A stretch of 64,000 nt of DNA. Origin: Amphritea atlantica (GTDB lineage Bacteria > Pseudomonadota > Gammaproteobacteria > Pseudomonadales > Balneatricaceae). Below are positions 45,151 through 53,102 of this stretch, piece after piece. The notes under the pieces were generated by a model. It made no database searches. It worked only from the letters and a program-made list of their open reading frames with translations, and had not been told where the DNA came from. Location: contig NZ_FOGB01000002.1 of assembly GCF_900111095.1 (NCBI RefSeq), positions 483,405 to 547,404 on the forward strand, in the 5' to 3' direction. Numbering within the stretch: position 1 is the stretch's first letter; every line of letters starts with the position of its first letter. A program made the position numbers and the translations under genes.

Positions 45151-45954
45151 ATGCGAGCACTCATCGTTTTTGTGTTATGGATGCCAGCCTTTATGGTTCA
45201 GGCGGATCTCTATTGGCAGCCCGTGCCAGGCAGGGGCGGCGCTCATGGCGGCGCAGCAAAGATGTTTAAACTGGCTGAGCAGATCCCGGATGCAAAGCGC
45301 ACGGTAGCGCTGCTGCACTCCGACCTGCAACGCAACCCACTGGAGGTTGATAAGGGCCTTTATCGGGTAAAGGGTAGCGGTAAAAACAACTACCATGCAC
45401 TGGTGGCCCGGGAGGAGGGAAGCGATTATCGGCATCTGGCGGTGCGTTATCTTTACTTCAATGGAAAGCCTGTGGACAGCTCCCCCTCTGATCTGCTGGC
45501 CGAATCCCTGGGGGAGCTGGAGATTGTTCCAGATCCTCTGCCCCGGGAACACTGGCGATATACCAGTGATAAACCCTACCGCTTTAGGGTGCAGTTTAAC
45601 GGTAAGCCACTGCCTGAGCAGCCGGTACTGGTGATGACGGAAACGGGCAGTACCGAGATTCTGCACAGCGACAGTGATGGCGTGCTGAAGCTTGTTATCC
45701 CTGATGATTTTGCCACGGTTGTTCCGGGTGCCCGGAAAAACCCGCCAGGCGAGCTGCGAATATTCAGTGAGGTTGACCGCGAAGGGATCAACTATCAGAG
45801 CTCTCTGAGTATGAGTTATTACGTTAACCCTTCCCATTGGAAAAGTGCCAGCCTGGGAGCGATGGCAGCCCTTGGCGGGCTGCTGTTTGGACTATGGTTG
45901 AACCGTCGTCTGCCTGCTCATAGCCGGAGGAAGAAAAGATGTGTGCAAATCTGA
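45151..45954 (+). CDS. Secreted, C-terminally membrane-anchored protein heading a TonB operon (DUF4198-like)
   Basis: A 267-aa protein with signal peptide (MRALIVFVLWMPAFMVQA), a periplasmic body and a C-terminal helix (~230-250, LGAMAALGGLLFGLWL) followed by Arg/Lys residues, so it faces the periplasm. Two beta-rich parts are visible; the second has FRVQFNGKPLPEQPVLVMTE and DSDGVLKLVIPDD, like DUF4198 or carboxypeptidase-regulatory folds found in metal-uptake proteins. I cannot name the family with certainty. It overlaps the ferredoxin gene by 16 nt, so its function is tied to it. Confidence 0.6.
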   Translation: MRALIVFVLWMPAFMVQADLYWQPVPGRGGAHGGAAKMFKLAEQIPDAKRTVALLHSDLQRNPLEVDKGLYRVKGSGKNNYHALVAREEGSDYRHLAVRYLYFNGKPVDSSPSDLLAESLGELEIVPDPLPREHWRYTSDKPYRFRVQFNGKPLPEQPVLVMTETGSTEILHSDSDGVLKLVIPDDFATVVPGARKNPPGELRIFSEVDREGINYQSSLSMSYYVNPSHWKSASLGAMAALGGLLFGLWLNRRLPAHSRRKKRCVQI

Positions 45955-46982
45955 CCCTGGTGCGCCGCTCTGTTCAGTTACTGATGTTTGTGTTTCTGGT
46001 ATATGGTTCGGTGGTGATCGGTTTCTATGCCGCCGATAAAATTTCCGGGGCGCTGCCCGCCCTGAGTTGTGCTTACGATTCGATGAATGCCGACTACTGT
46101 GCGCTGATCCCGTTACAGCATCAACTGCACCACCGTCTTGGAGCCGCGGCAGATGCCGGGAACTGGTTTATGTTTCTGATGCCTTTCCTGACTACCGTAG
46201 GCACTTTCCTGCTGCTGTTTGTTTTCCTCAATAAAGCCTTTTGTGGCTGGGTTTGTCCGCTGGGCTTTTTTCAGGAAGTGATGCAACTGATCGGCCAGAA
46301 GCTTGGGTTGCGCCGGGTAGATAGCCTGACTCATGGAGCCGTGGATAAGATCCGGCCGGTGAAGTGGCTGATGCTGGGGGGCTTGGTGTTGGTTCTGCCG
46401 GCACTGACCAGTCTGGGATTTCTCAGTGATGAGTGGGGCGATCCGTTTTGTCAGATCTGCCCCAGCCGGATTATGACCACCCTGCTGACCGGCTCCAATG
46501 AACAGTTGTTTGTCGATACCTCCAGTCCCAGCTATATGGCCCTTTCCATCACCGGCGATTTTCTCTTTGGTTTGATGGTGGCGCTGGCGTTGACGATGCG
46601 ACAACCGTTCTGCCGTATCTGTCCAATGCTGGCGCTGCACGCCGTCTTCAGAAAAGTGGGGTTAGCTCGTCTGGTGAAGCAGGGCAGCTCCCGTTGCGAA
46701 AAATGTGGTCTGTGCGCTGAGGCGTGCCCGATGGATATCCGTGAACTGCAGAGTGAATTTAATGCGGTTGCCAGGCCAAAGGATATTACTCTGGCTGATT
46801 GTACCCTGTGTGGCCGCTGCGTTGAGTTTTGTCCCGATAAGGATGTATTACAGTTACGCTATCTTAACGTGCCAGTGTTCAGTTCCAGCCCGGCGTATTT
46901 TAAACGGCGCAAGAAAGCTCAGACACAGTGGGACAGCGTTAAGCTGATCGGCTTTAGCAAAGCGGAAAAAGAGAAAGTATGA
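45939..46982 (+). CDS. NapH-like polyferredoxin membrane protein
   Basis: A 347-aa protein with ~5 helices and several cysteine motifs: FCGWVCPLGFF, FCQICPSRI, FCRICPML, then two [4Fe-4S] ferredoxin motifs (CEKCGLCAEACPMD and CTLCGRCVEFCPDK). This layout is that of NapH/NosR/CcoG-type proteins, which carry electrons from the quinone pool or cytoplasm across the membrane. No napA or nos genes are near. In this operon it likely supplies electrons to the neighbouring thiol protein or to a metal being imported (inference). Confidence 0.88.
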   Translation: MCANLTLVRRSVQLLMFVFLVYGSVVIGFYAADKISGALPALSCAYDSMNADYCALIPLQHQLHHRLGAAADAGNWFMFLMPFLTTVGTFLLLFVFLNKAFCGWVCPLGFFQEVMQLIGQKLGLRRVDSLTHGAVDKIRPVKWLMLGGLVLVLPALTSLGFLSDEWGDPFCQICPSRIMTTLLTGSNEQLFVDTSSPSYMALSITGDFLFGLMVALALTMRQPFCRICPMLALHAVFRKVGLARLVKQGSSRCEKCGLCAEACPMDIRELQSEFNAVARPKDITLADCTLCGRCVEFCPDKDVLQLRYLNVPVFSSSPAYFKRRKKAQTQWDSVKLIGFSKAEKEKV

Positions 46983-47704
46983 GTGTTGAACTACTGGGGT
47001 TGGAACTGACTGCAGCGGTATTGACCGCCTTTCTGATCGGTCTTAGTTTTGGTAGCGGCCCTTGTAATATCAGTTGTCTGCCCTATCTGGGGCCGGTACT
47101 GCTGGGGCCGGCGGCGCAACAACCGTTTCATGCAGTTCTGTTGCCGTTTATGAGCGGCAGGCTCGCCGGGTATCTGCTGTTGGGAACTCTCGCAGCGGCG
47201 AGTGGCAGTGTGCTGCAACACTATCTGAAACATCCGTTACTGCCCTGGGCCATCGCCGGGGTGACTTTCTGGCTGGCGTTGCGGATGTTGTTTCAAAGTC
47301 GTAAGCCGGTCTGTTCGGTTGCTATGGCGCAGAGTGACGGGCGACAAACGAGTGATCAGCGCTCCTCCGCTGTCAAACTGATCGCCACGGATGCTGTGGC
47401 GACGGAAAAGAATCGTTTGCAGCTGGCCTTACTGGGGTTCTCTCTGGCATTGAACCCCTGTGTGCCGCTGCTGGGGTTGCTGGCTGCTGCAGCACAGAGT
47501 GCAGACCCATTATGGGGGGCTTCGGTAGCGCTGAGTTTTGGTCTGGGGGCTATCGTTATTCCCACTCTGCTGGTGCGCTACGGCTTTGCTCTGCTGGGGC
47601 AGGAGTTGCAGCGGCAACTGGCAATGTGGCAGCAGGCCCTGACCCGCACCGGCGCTGTTATGTTGATATTAGTCGCGGTGAACACCGCTTTAAGGGGCGT
47701 TTAA
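46979..47704 (+). CDS. DsbD/CcdA-like thiol-redox membrane protein
   Basis: A 241-aa protein with six helices in two half-repeats. Conserved cysteines sit in helix starts: C29 and C33 (GPCNISCLPYLGP) and C161 (NPCVPLLG). CcdA/DsbD domains move reducing equivalents through a cysteine pair from cytoplasm to periplasm. The first motif has an extra Cys. It overlaps the NapH-like gene as ATGA. It may reduce a periplasmic target such as the first protein of the operon or a metal; target unknown. Confidence 0.82.
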   Translation: MSVELLGLELTAAVLTAFLIGLSFGSGPCNISCLPYLGPVLLGPAAQQPFHAVLLPFMSGRLAGYLLLGTLAAASGSVLQHYLKHPLLPWAIAGVTFWLALRMLFQSRKPVCSVAMAQSDGRQTSDQRSSAVKLIATDAVATEKNRLQLALLGFSLALNPCVPLLGLLAAAAQSADPLWGASVALSFGLGAIVIPTLLVRYGFALLGQELQRQLAMWQQALTRTGAVMLILVAVNTALRGV

Positions 47705-47706
47705 CT

Positions 47707-48318
47707 ATGTTGTGGATTGAAAAGGGTGGTCCGGTTATCTGGATTCTGGTCGCGTATTCTGTGCTGGGTCTGACGATTATTGCCAGCCGCTATCTGCAAC
47801 TTCTGTTTACCCGTCGAAGTGACCTGACTATTTCGCCGCAAAGATGGCATGCCGGTGCAGAGAAAAGAATTGTTGATCAGCTACGTTCTGTGTTGCGGGT
47901 ACAGGGTCATAGCCCTGAACTGCGTGCCACCGCGGCCCATCTGATTCAGGCCGAGATGAAGCCCTTTGAGTCGGGGCTGAAAACCGTCGCGGTCTTGGCC
48001 AATACGGCTCCTCTGCTGGGGCTGTTGGGGACGATAACCGGGATGATCAAGGCGTTTCAGGTGATTGAGGATGCCGGTGGTAAAGTGGATGCGATGGCGC
48101 TGGCCGGGGGGATCTGGGAAGCGATGCTCACCACTGGTGTGGGGTTGTCTGTGGCGATACCGCTGTTGATTTTGCTGCACTTTCTGGAGTCTGCTTTAGG
48201 CCGTTATCACTGGCATCTGCATCAGGCTGCGGCGCTGGTGCTGAATCGCTCTGAGAGCGTTGATATTGCAGACGATGAGGAGCTGGAAGAGTGGGAGAGT
48301 GTTGCGGATGTCCTATAA
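47707..48318 (+). CDS. exbB: ExbB/TolQ-family proton channel subunit
   Basis: A 203-aa inner-membrane protein with three helices: GGPVIWILVAYSVLGLTIIASRYLQ, then LANTAPLLGLLGTITGMIKAFQVI and a third helix in AMLTTGVGLSVAIPLLILLHFLES. It forms the ExbB pentamer that drives TonB using proton motive force. ATG 47707 is right after the previous gene; the frame is open upstream but that is inside another gene. It overlaps exbD by 11 nt. Confidence 0.9.
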   Translation: MLWIEKGGPVIWILVAYSVLGLTIIASRYLQLLFTRRSDLTISPQRWHAGAEKRIVDQLRSVLRVQGHSPELRATAAHLIQAEMKPFESGLKTVAVLANTAPLLGLLGTITGMIKAFQVIEDAGGKVDAMALAGGIWEAMLTTGVGLSVAIPLLILLHFLESALGRYHWHLHQAAALVLNRSESVDIADDEELEEWESVADVL

Positions 48319-48709
48319 GTCCCCTGCCCATAGTCTGATTACGCTCAACCTGACACCACTGATCGATATTGTATTTTTGCTGCTGGTGTTCTTTATGCTG
48401 ACCGCTCATTTTGTGGATGAAAAACAGATTGAACTGACGCTCCCGGAAGCGTCCAGTGCCGAGGAGGTTAAAGAAGCGGAGCCGGTGGTGGTGATGATCG
48501 ATGCAGCGGGCACATTCTATATCAATTCAGAAGTGGTTCATGGGCAACTGCTGGAATCACGTTTACAGAGTCTGTTCAGCGATCACCCGGAACGACTGCT
48601 GCGTGTTAAAGCGGATAGTCAGGTCTCTTTTAACCGGGTGGTGAAGCTGCTGGATGCCGCCCGCTTGCTACACATTAATAACCTTGAAATCGCCACCCGG
48701 GAAGAATGA
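48308..48709 (+). CDS. exbD: ExbD/TolR-family protein
   Basis: A 133-aa protein: one helix ~20-40 with the proton-carrying Asp in LTPLIDIVFLLLVFFMLTAHF, and a periplasmic domain (IELTLPEASS, RVKADSQVSFNRVVKLLDAAR). Works with ExbB to energise TonB. ATG 48308 overlaps exbB; its 3' end overlaps tonB as ATGA. Confidence 0.92.
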   Translation: MSYKSPAHSLITLNLTPLIDIVFLLLVFFMLTAHFVDEKQIELTLPEASSAEEVKEAEPVVVMIDAAGTFYINSEVVHGQLLESRLQSLFSDHPERLLRVKADSQVSFNRVVKLLDAARLLHINNLEIATREE

Positions 48710-49425
48710 GTCTGAAGCCTGAGCCACCTCGCCGTGCTGGCGGTTTTCTGTTAGCGGGTTTGATACTGTCCGGTGGGGTGCATGCTGTTATCTGGCAGCA
48801 ATTACAACAGCCGGAGTTGAGTGTTGCTGCGGCCCTGCCTATCAGTTATCAGCCGGTAACGTTAGCCGCTGCGGTGCCCCAGCCAACAGTCTCTGAACCT
48901 CAGCCTCAGGAAACAGTCCCACCTGTAGAGCCCAGGCCAGAACCTAAGCCAAAGCCAAAGCCCAAGCCCAAGCCCAAACCGAAGCCCAAACCGAAGCCCA
49001 AACCGAAGCCCAAACCGAAGCCAGAACCGAAGCCAGAACCGAAGCCAGAACCTGTCCCCGGGCCTGAGCCACACAAAGAGCAGCCCGCGGTGCCCATAAA
49101 CAACCCGGTTAGCAGCACGCAACCGGTCGCTCCGGTGATCAGTGCTGAGCAGCAATATCAGCGTTTTCTGGCCTTGCTGGTACAGCGTATCGACCAGCAT
49201 AAGCGCTACCCCAGGCGGGCACAGTCCCGGGGTATTGAGGGGCGGGTGAGCTTCAAACTATCACTGGATCGCCATGGCGCACTGGAGAGCTTTGAGTGGC
49301 TGGAGGGTAACCGGCTGTTTTATAAGGCAACACTGGATGCGATTAAACGATCACTGCCGCTGCCCCTGCCGGAGGGGCAGGGGGCATTCAGTTATCGATT
49401 GGCACTGGAATATAAGCTGCTGTAA
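48706..49425 (+). CDS. tonB: TonB-like energy transducer with long Lys-Pro rod
   Basis: A 239-aa protein: N-terminal anchor (AGGFLLAGLILSGGVHAVIW, including the conserved His), then an uncommonly long Pro-rich spacer of about 30 Lys-Pro or Glu-Pro units (~75-120), and a TonB C-terminal domain (RIDQHKRYPRRAQSRGIEGRVSFKLSL). TonB passes ExbBD energy to outer-membrane receptors; the rod spans the periplasm. DNA under the spacer is a near-perfect 6/12-bp repeat, so length may vary between strains. Confidence 0.93.
   Translation: MSLKPEPPRRAGGFLLAGLILSGGVHAVIWQQLQQPELSVAAALPISYQPVTLAAAVPQPTVSEPQPQETVPPVEPRPEPKPKPKPKPKPKPKPKPKPKPKPKPKPEPKPEPKPEPVPGPEPHKEQPAVPINNPVSSTQPVAPVISAEQQYQRFLALLVQRIDQHKRYPRRAQSRGIEGRVSFKLSLDRHGALESFEWLEGNRLFYKATLDAIKRSLPLPLPEGQGAFSYRLALEYKLL
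48937..49052 (+). repeat. Tandem AAGCC(C/A)-type repeat coding for the TonB Lys-Pro rod
   Basis: Units of AAGCCCAAACCG and AAGCCAGAACCG repeat in register with the Lys-Pro codons. Slippage would add or remove whole dipeptides and keep the frame. Confidence 0.9.
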
Positions 49426-49453
49426 TTGAGGATAGCCAATAGAACGGGACAGG

Positions 49454-51238
49454 TTACCCGGACTCCTGGTTGCTCTCATTGATCTTTTTCATACGGTAAG
49501 CCAGTCGGGAACGGGTTAGCCCCAGGAGTCGTGCGGCTGCTGACAAATTGCCGTCTGCCTGAGCGACCGCTTCGCTGACCAGCCTGGCTTCCAGTTTATC
49601 GAGTGACGGGCCGGCAGCGTTAGCCGGGGCGAAACGGCGAAACTGTTCCAGCGCCGACTCTTCGCTTTCCGGACTTAATTCGCCCTCGCTACTGATGGTG
49701 AAGAGCAACGCCCGGGTGGTTTCTTCATCCCGGAACAGGTGAGACAGGTCGATGAGTGAATGATCCTCGGCGGCGATCACCCCCCGCTCGACAAGATTCT
49801 GCAGCTCACGAATATTGCCGGGAAAACGGTAGTTCAGCAGTGCCCGCATCGCTTTCAGGGTAAAGCCACGTATGCTTCGCCCATGTTGCAGGTTGTAGTG
49901 TTCAAGAAAGTGGGACAGCAACAGCGGAATATCATCTCGCCGCTCCCGCAATGGCGGTAACAGTATCGGGAATACATTCAGGCGGAAAAACAGATCCTCG
50001 CGGAACTCTCCTTTGGTGACCGCATCCCTCAGTTCGACGTTGGTGGCGGCGACCACCCGGACATCGACGCTGATCAGACTGGTCCCACCGACCCGTTCCA
50101 ACACCCCCTCCTGCAGTACCCGAAGCAGTTTGCCCTGGGAGCTGGGGCTGAGTGTACCGATCTCATCAAGAAACAGGGTGCCACCGTGGGCGCGCTCGAA
50201 GCGCCCTGGGCGGGATGTTGTGGCTCCGGTAAAAGCCCCCCGGTCAACACCGAATAGTTCTGACTCGATCAGGGTGTCGGGAATAGCCGCGCAGTTTATC
50301 GCGATAAAAGGTTCATCTTTACGGCTGCCGATCTCATGCAGCATACGGGCAAACAGCTCTTTACCCACCCCCGATTCACCGGTAAATAATACCGTGGCCC
50401 GGGTGCTGGCGACCCGTTTGAGCATATGACAGGCGGCGATAAAGGCGGAAGAGATACCGATTAACTGTCGATCTCCCAGAACCGGCAGGTCCGTACCTGG
50501 CACCGGCAGCGGTGCCGCCGCCGGAAGATTGCCTGAGCTTAAACCGGCATTATTCTGACTGACAAAATCTTCAGCATTCAGATAACGCAGATCCTCTTCG
50601 ACATCGCCCCATAGTTCTATAGTTCTGCCGATCACCCGGCAGGTGGCATGGCCCATTGAGCGGCACTCGACCTCGCGGAATACGGTCAGTCGTCCCAGCA
50701 GTGTGGTCACGTAACCCATGGCATAACCCAGCTGCATCCAGCACGCCGGTTCGGTACCGATACCATAGGCGGCGATATGTTCATCATCTTCACTGGAGTG
50801 GTGCCAGAGAAACTCGCCATCATAGGTTCCCTGATGGGGGTCGAACTCAAAATGGATGGTTTCCACCTGCACCACGCCCTCCAGAGAGTGCAGTTGCGTG
50901 CCAGCAAAGAAGATCGCTTCCGGATCAGCATCGGGCCAGCGTTCGCGCACCAGCTGTGCATCCCGGACGCCGGAGCTGTAGCCCGACCGGGTCAGCAGTC
51001 CCCGTGCCCGCTCAATCCCCAGTCGTTCAATCAGTTCACGGCGCAGGCTGCCCAGGGACGAGTTGTGCATCAGCACCATCCGCTGGCCATCCAGCCAGAT
51101 ACGTCCGTCTTTGGGGGAGAAGTGCAGATATTCAGACAGCTGGCCAAAATTCAGGCCTGAATCTTCAGTGAGATTGTCGCTGTCACCTGCGGGCAGCTCG
51201 TGAGTTTGTGACAAACCGTTCGGATCAGGGATGGGCAT
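49454..51238 (-). CDS. Sigma-54-dependent activator, XylR/DmpR/AreR type
   Basis: A 594-aa regulator: XylR_N effector domain ~30-135, V4R domain ~140-205 (TVFREVECRSMGHATCRVIG), AAA+ domain ~260-490 with Walker A GESGVGKE, GAFTGA loop, Walker B (GTLFLDEIG), and a Fis-type HTH (NLSAAARLLGLTRSRLAYRM). XylR_N-V4R proteins sense aromatic effectors and open sigma-54 promoters. It is divergent from an operon with a perfect -24/-12 element. By analogy with AreR of Acinetobacter it would respond to benzyl-type alcohols or esters. Confidence 0.93.
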   Translation of the reverse strand: MPIPDPNGLSQTHELPAGDSDNLTEDSGLNFGQLSEYLHFSPKDGRIWLDGQRMVLMHNSSLGSLRRELIERLGIERARGLLTRSGYSSGVRDAQLVRERWPDADPEAIFFAGTQLHSLEGVVQVETIHFEFDPHQGTYDGEFLWHHSSEDDEHIAAYGIGTEPACWMQLGYAMGYVTTLLGRLTVFREVECRSMGHATCRVIGRTIELWGDVEEDLRYLNAEDFVSQNNAGLSSGNLPAAAPLPVPGTDLPVLGDRQLIGISSAFIAACHMLKRVASTRATVLFTGESGVGKELFARMLHEIGSRKDEPFIAINCAAIPDTLIESELFGVDRGAFTGATTSRPGRFERAHGGTLFLDEIGTLSPSSQGKLLRVLQEGVLERVGGTSLISVDVRVVAATNVELRDAVTKGEFREDLFFRLNVFPILLPPLRERRDDIPLLLSHFLEHYNLQHGRSIRGFTLKAMRALLNYRFPGNIRELQNLVERGVIAAEDHSLIDLSHLFRDEETTRALLFTISSEGELSPESEESALEQFRRFAPANAAGPSLDKLEARLVSEAVAQADGNLSAAARLLGLTRSRLAYRMKKINESNQESG

Positions 51239-51298
51239 CGGCTTTACTCATGTTTATTGTAATTTTTAACAAAAATATTAAGTCGTTTTGCTGTGTTT

Positions 51299-51317
51299 AA
51301 CAATCTTATCAATTGTT
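51299..51317. promoter_or_regulatory. Candidate upstream activating sequence of the sigma-54 operon
   Basis: AACAAT (51299-51304) and ATTGTT (51312-51317) form an inverted repeat ~120 bp upstream of the -24 element, the expected distance for an enhancer-binding protein. The rest of the 285-base divergent region is AT-rich. Confidence 0.45.
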
Positions 51318-51437
51318 GAGTGGACAAATAATTTTTGTGCGCTGCAATTAGCTAAAGAAAAATTGTTCTGTGAAAACCTTCTCTTTTTAACTGTTCAGTC
51401 GATGTTGCGTTGCAATAAACAGTGTTGTTGTGACATC

Positions 51438-51453
51438 TGGCACAGCGGTTGCT
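51438..51453 (+). promoter_or_regulatory. Sigma-54 promoter (-24/-12) of the aromatic ester operon
   Basis: TGGCAC-N5-TTGCT with GG at 51439-51440 and GC at 51451-51452 separated by exactly 10 nt, 71 bases before the aldehyde dehydrogenase start. Matches the consensus at all invariant positions. Confidence 0.9.
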
Positions 51454-51523
51454 CTATCAGATTAACAATAAAAAAAGTTCATCCCATCTGTATTGGGGCG
51501 GACAACACGCTGGAGGTTCTATT

Positions 51524-53005
51524 GTGTCAATTGTAGAAGGTGATTCAGGTCTGTTGGATCCATCCCTCTGGGAGGGTCGGATATTCGATGGTAGCTGGAA
51601 GGTTGCGCAGGGAGGTAGTGTCGTCGTCACTGAACCGGCCACCGGGGAAGCACTGACCCGTACCGGTATGGGCGATGCCTCAGATATCGCCATAGCGGCG
51701 CGAAGTGCTGCTGAGGCTCAGGCTGAGTGGGTGAAAATGTCCTGTCGTGAACGGGCCGATATCTTTTTTCGTGCGGCTGAGGCTCTGCAACAGGATTTCA
51801 ATGCCGCAAAAGACTGGATCGCCCGGGAAACCGGCGGCATCTTTGCCAAGGGCGAGCATGAGGTGCGCGAGGCTGTGGTGATTCTGCGGCGTTCGGCGGC
51901 GATGCTGCTTGATCCGGATCATGGCCTGGTGCTGCCTTCGGCGTCGGGCACTCTATCTTATGCCAAGCGCCAACCCTTAGGGGTTATCGGTGTCATCTCA
52001 CCGTTTAATTTTCCGCTGATACTGTCTATTCGTGCTGTCGCCCCTGCGTTGGCGGCGGGGAATGCTGTGGTGCTCAAGCCTGATCCTCGTACGCCGGTCA
52101 GCGGTGGTTTTATCATCGCCCGGGCGCTGGAACAGGCAGGGCTGCCAAAAGGCCTTCTGCACGTGATTCCTGGGGGGGCGGATGCCGGTGAAGCGCTGTG
52201 TACTGATCCCCATGTGCGCATGATCGCCTTTACCGGATCCACTCCGGTTGGCCGCAGAATCGGTGAGCTGGCCGGACGCCATCTGAAAAAAGTGATGCTG
52301 GAGCTGGGGGGGAAAAGCCCGCTGATCATCACCGAGGATGTCGATCTTGATCTGGCCGCCAGCAATGCAGCCTGGGGCGCCTGGTTCCATCAGGGGCAGA
52401 TCTGCATGGCATCGGGACGGATCATTGTTCATGAATCGATTGCAGCGCAATTGACAGAACGGCTGGTGGCTAAAGCTGCTCACCTGCCTTTTGGCAATCC
52501 AACCGATGGTAACGTGGCCATGGGACCGATTATCAACCGTGCTCAGTTGGAGCGGGTTGACGCCATCGTCAAAGAGAGTGTGGCTGCCGGAGCAATCCTG
52601 GAAGCGGGTGGCGAGTGCGAAGGACCCTATTATCAGCCGACAGTTCTGTCGGGCGTCAAACCGGGGATGCGCGCCTATAGCGAGGAGTTCTTTGGTCCGG
52701 TTGCCAGCATCATTACCTATCGCGACGACGAGGAAGCGATCCGTATCGCCAATGATACTGAGTATGGTCTGGCCGCAGCGGTGATCTGTCGCTCAGTCGG
52801 TCGGGCGACAGCGATCGGCGAGCGTCTGCACGCCGGCATGGTGCATATCAATGATCAGACCGTGAATGATGAGTGCATCAATCCCTTTGGTGGTCGCGGC
52901 GCTTCCGGCAATGGTGGCAGCATCGGCGGACCGGCTGACTGGGATGAGTTCTGCCAGTGGCAGTGGGTTACCGTGAAAGATACCCCGCCGGCCTATCCAT
53001 TCTGA
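51524..53005 (+). CDS. Benzaldehyde dehydrogenase-like aldehyde dehydrogenase (AreC/XylC type)
   Basis: A 493-aa NAD(P)-dependent enzyme: cofactor loop FTGSTPVG (236-243), catalytic E260 (LELGGKSP) and nucleophile C294 (HQGQICMASG). The ending CINPFGGRGASGNGGSIGGP and QWQWVTVKDTPPAYPF resembles benzaldehyde dehydrogenases. It would oxidise an aromatic aldehyde to the acid. The start is GTG 51524, preceded by CTGGAGG; the frame is open further up through the promoter. First gene of the sigma-54 operon. Confidence 0.88.
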   Translation: MSIVEGDSGLLDPSLWEGRIFDGSWKVAQGGSVVVTEPATGEALTRTGMGDASDIAIAARSAAEAQAEWVKMSCRERADIFFRAAEALQQDFNAAKDWIARETGGIFAKGEHEVREAVVILRRSAAMLLDPDHGLVLPSASGTLSYAKRQPLGVIGVISPFNFPLILSIRAVAPALAAGNAVVLKPDPRTPVSGGFIIARALEQAGLPKGLLHVIPGGADAGEALCTDPHVRMIAFTGSTPVGRRIGELAGRHLKKVMLELGGKSPLIITEDVDLDLAASNAAWGAWFHQGQICMASGRIIVHESIAAQLTERLVAKAAHLPFGNPTDGNVAMGPIINRAQLERVDAIVKESVAAGAILEAGGECEGPYYQPTVLSGVKPGMRAYSEEFFGPVASIITYRDDEEAIRIANDTEYGLAAAVICRSVGRATAIGERLHAGMVHINDQTVNDECINPFGGRGASGNGGSIGGPADWDEFCQWQWVTVKDTPPAYPF

Positions 53006-53102
53006 GGTGTTCTGATCGATTAACCAATATTTTTTGCAGCGCTGCCGACGATCAGTCTCTCAGCCGCATAACAACGTTTAATTCAAAGCGAAGGAATAAA
53101 AT

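Noticed and set aside
48862-49200. Leu-Arg-Phe-rich antisense frame over tonB
   Set aside because: Simple mirror of the Lys-Pro repeat.
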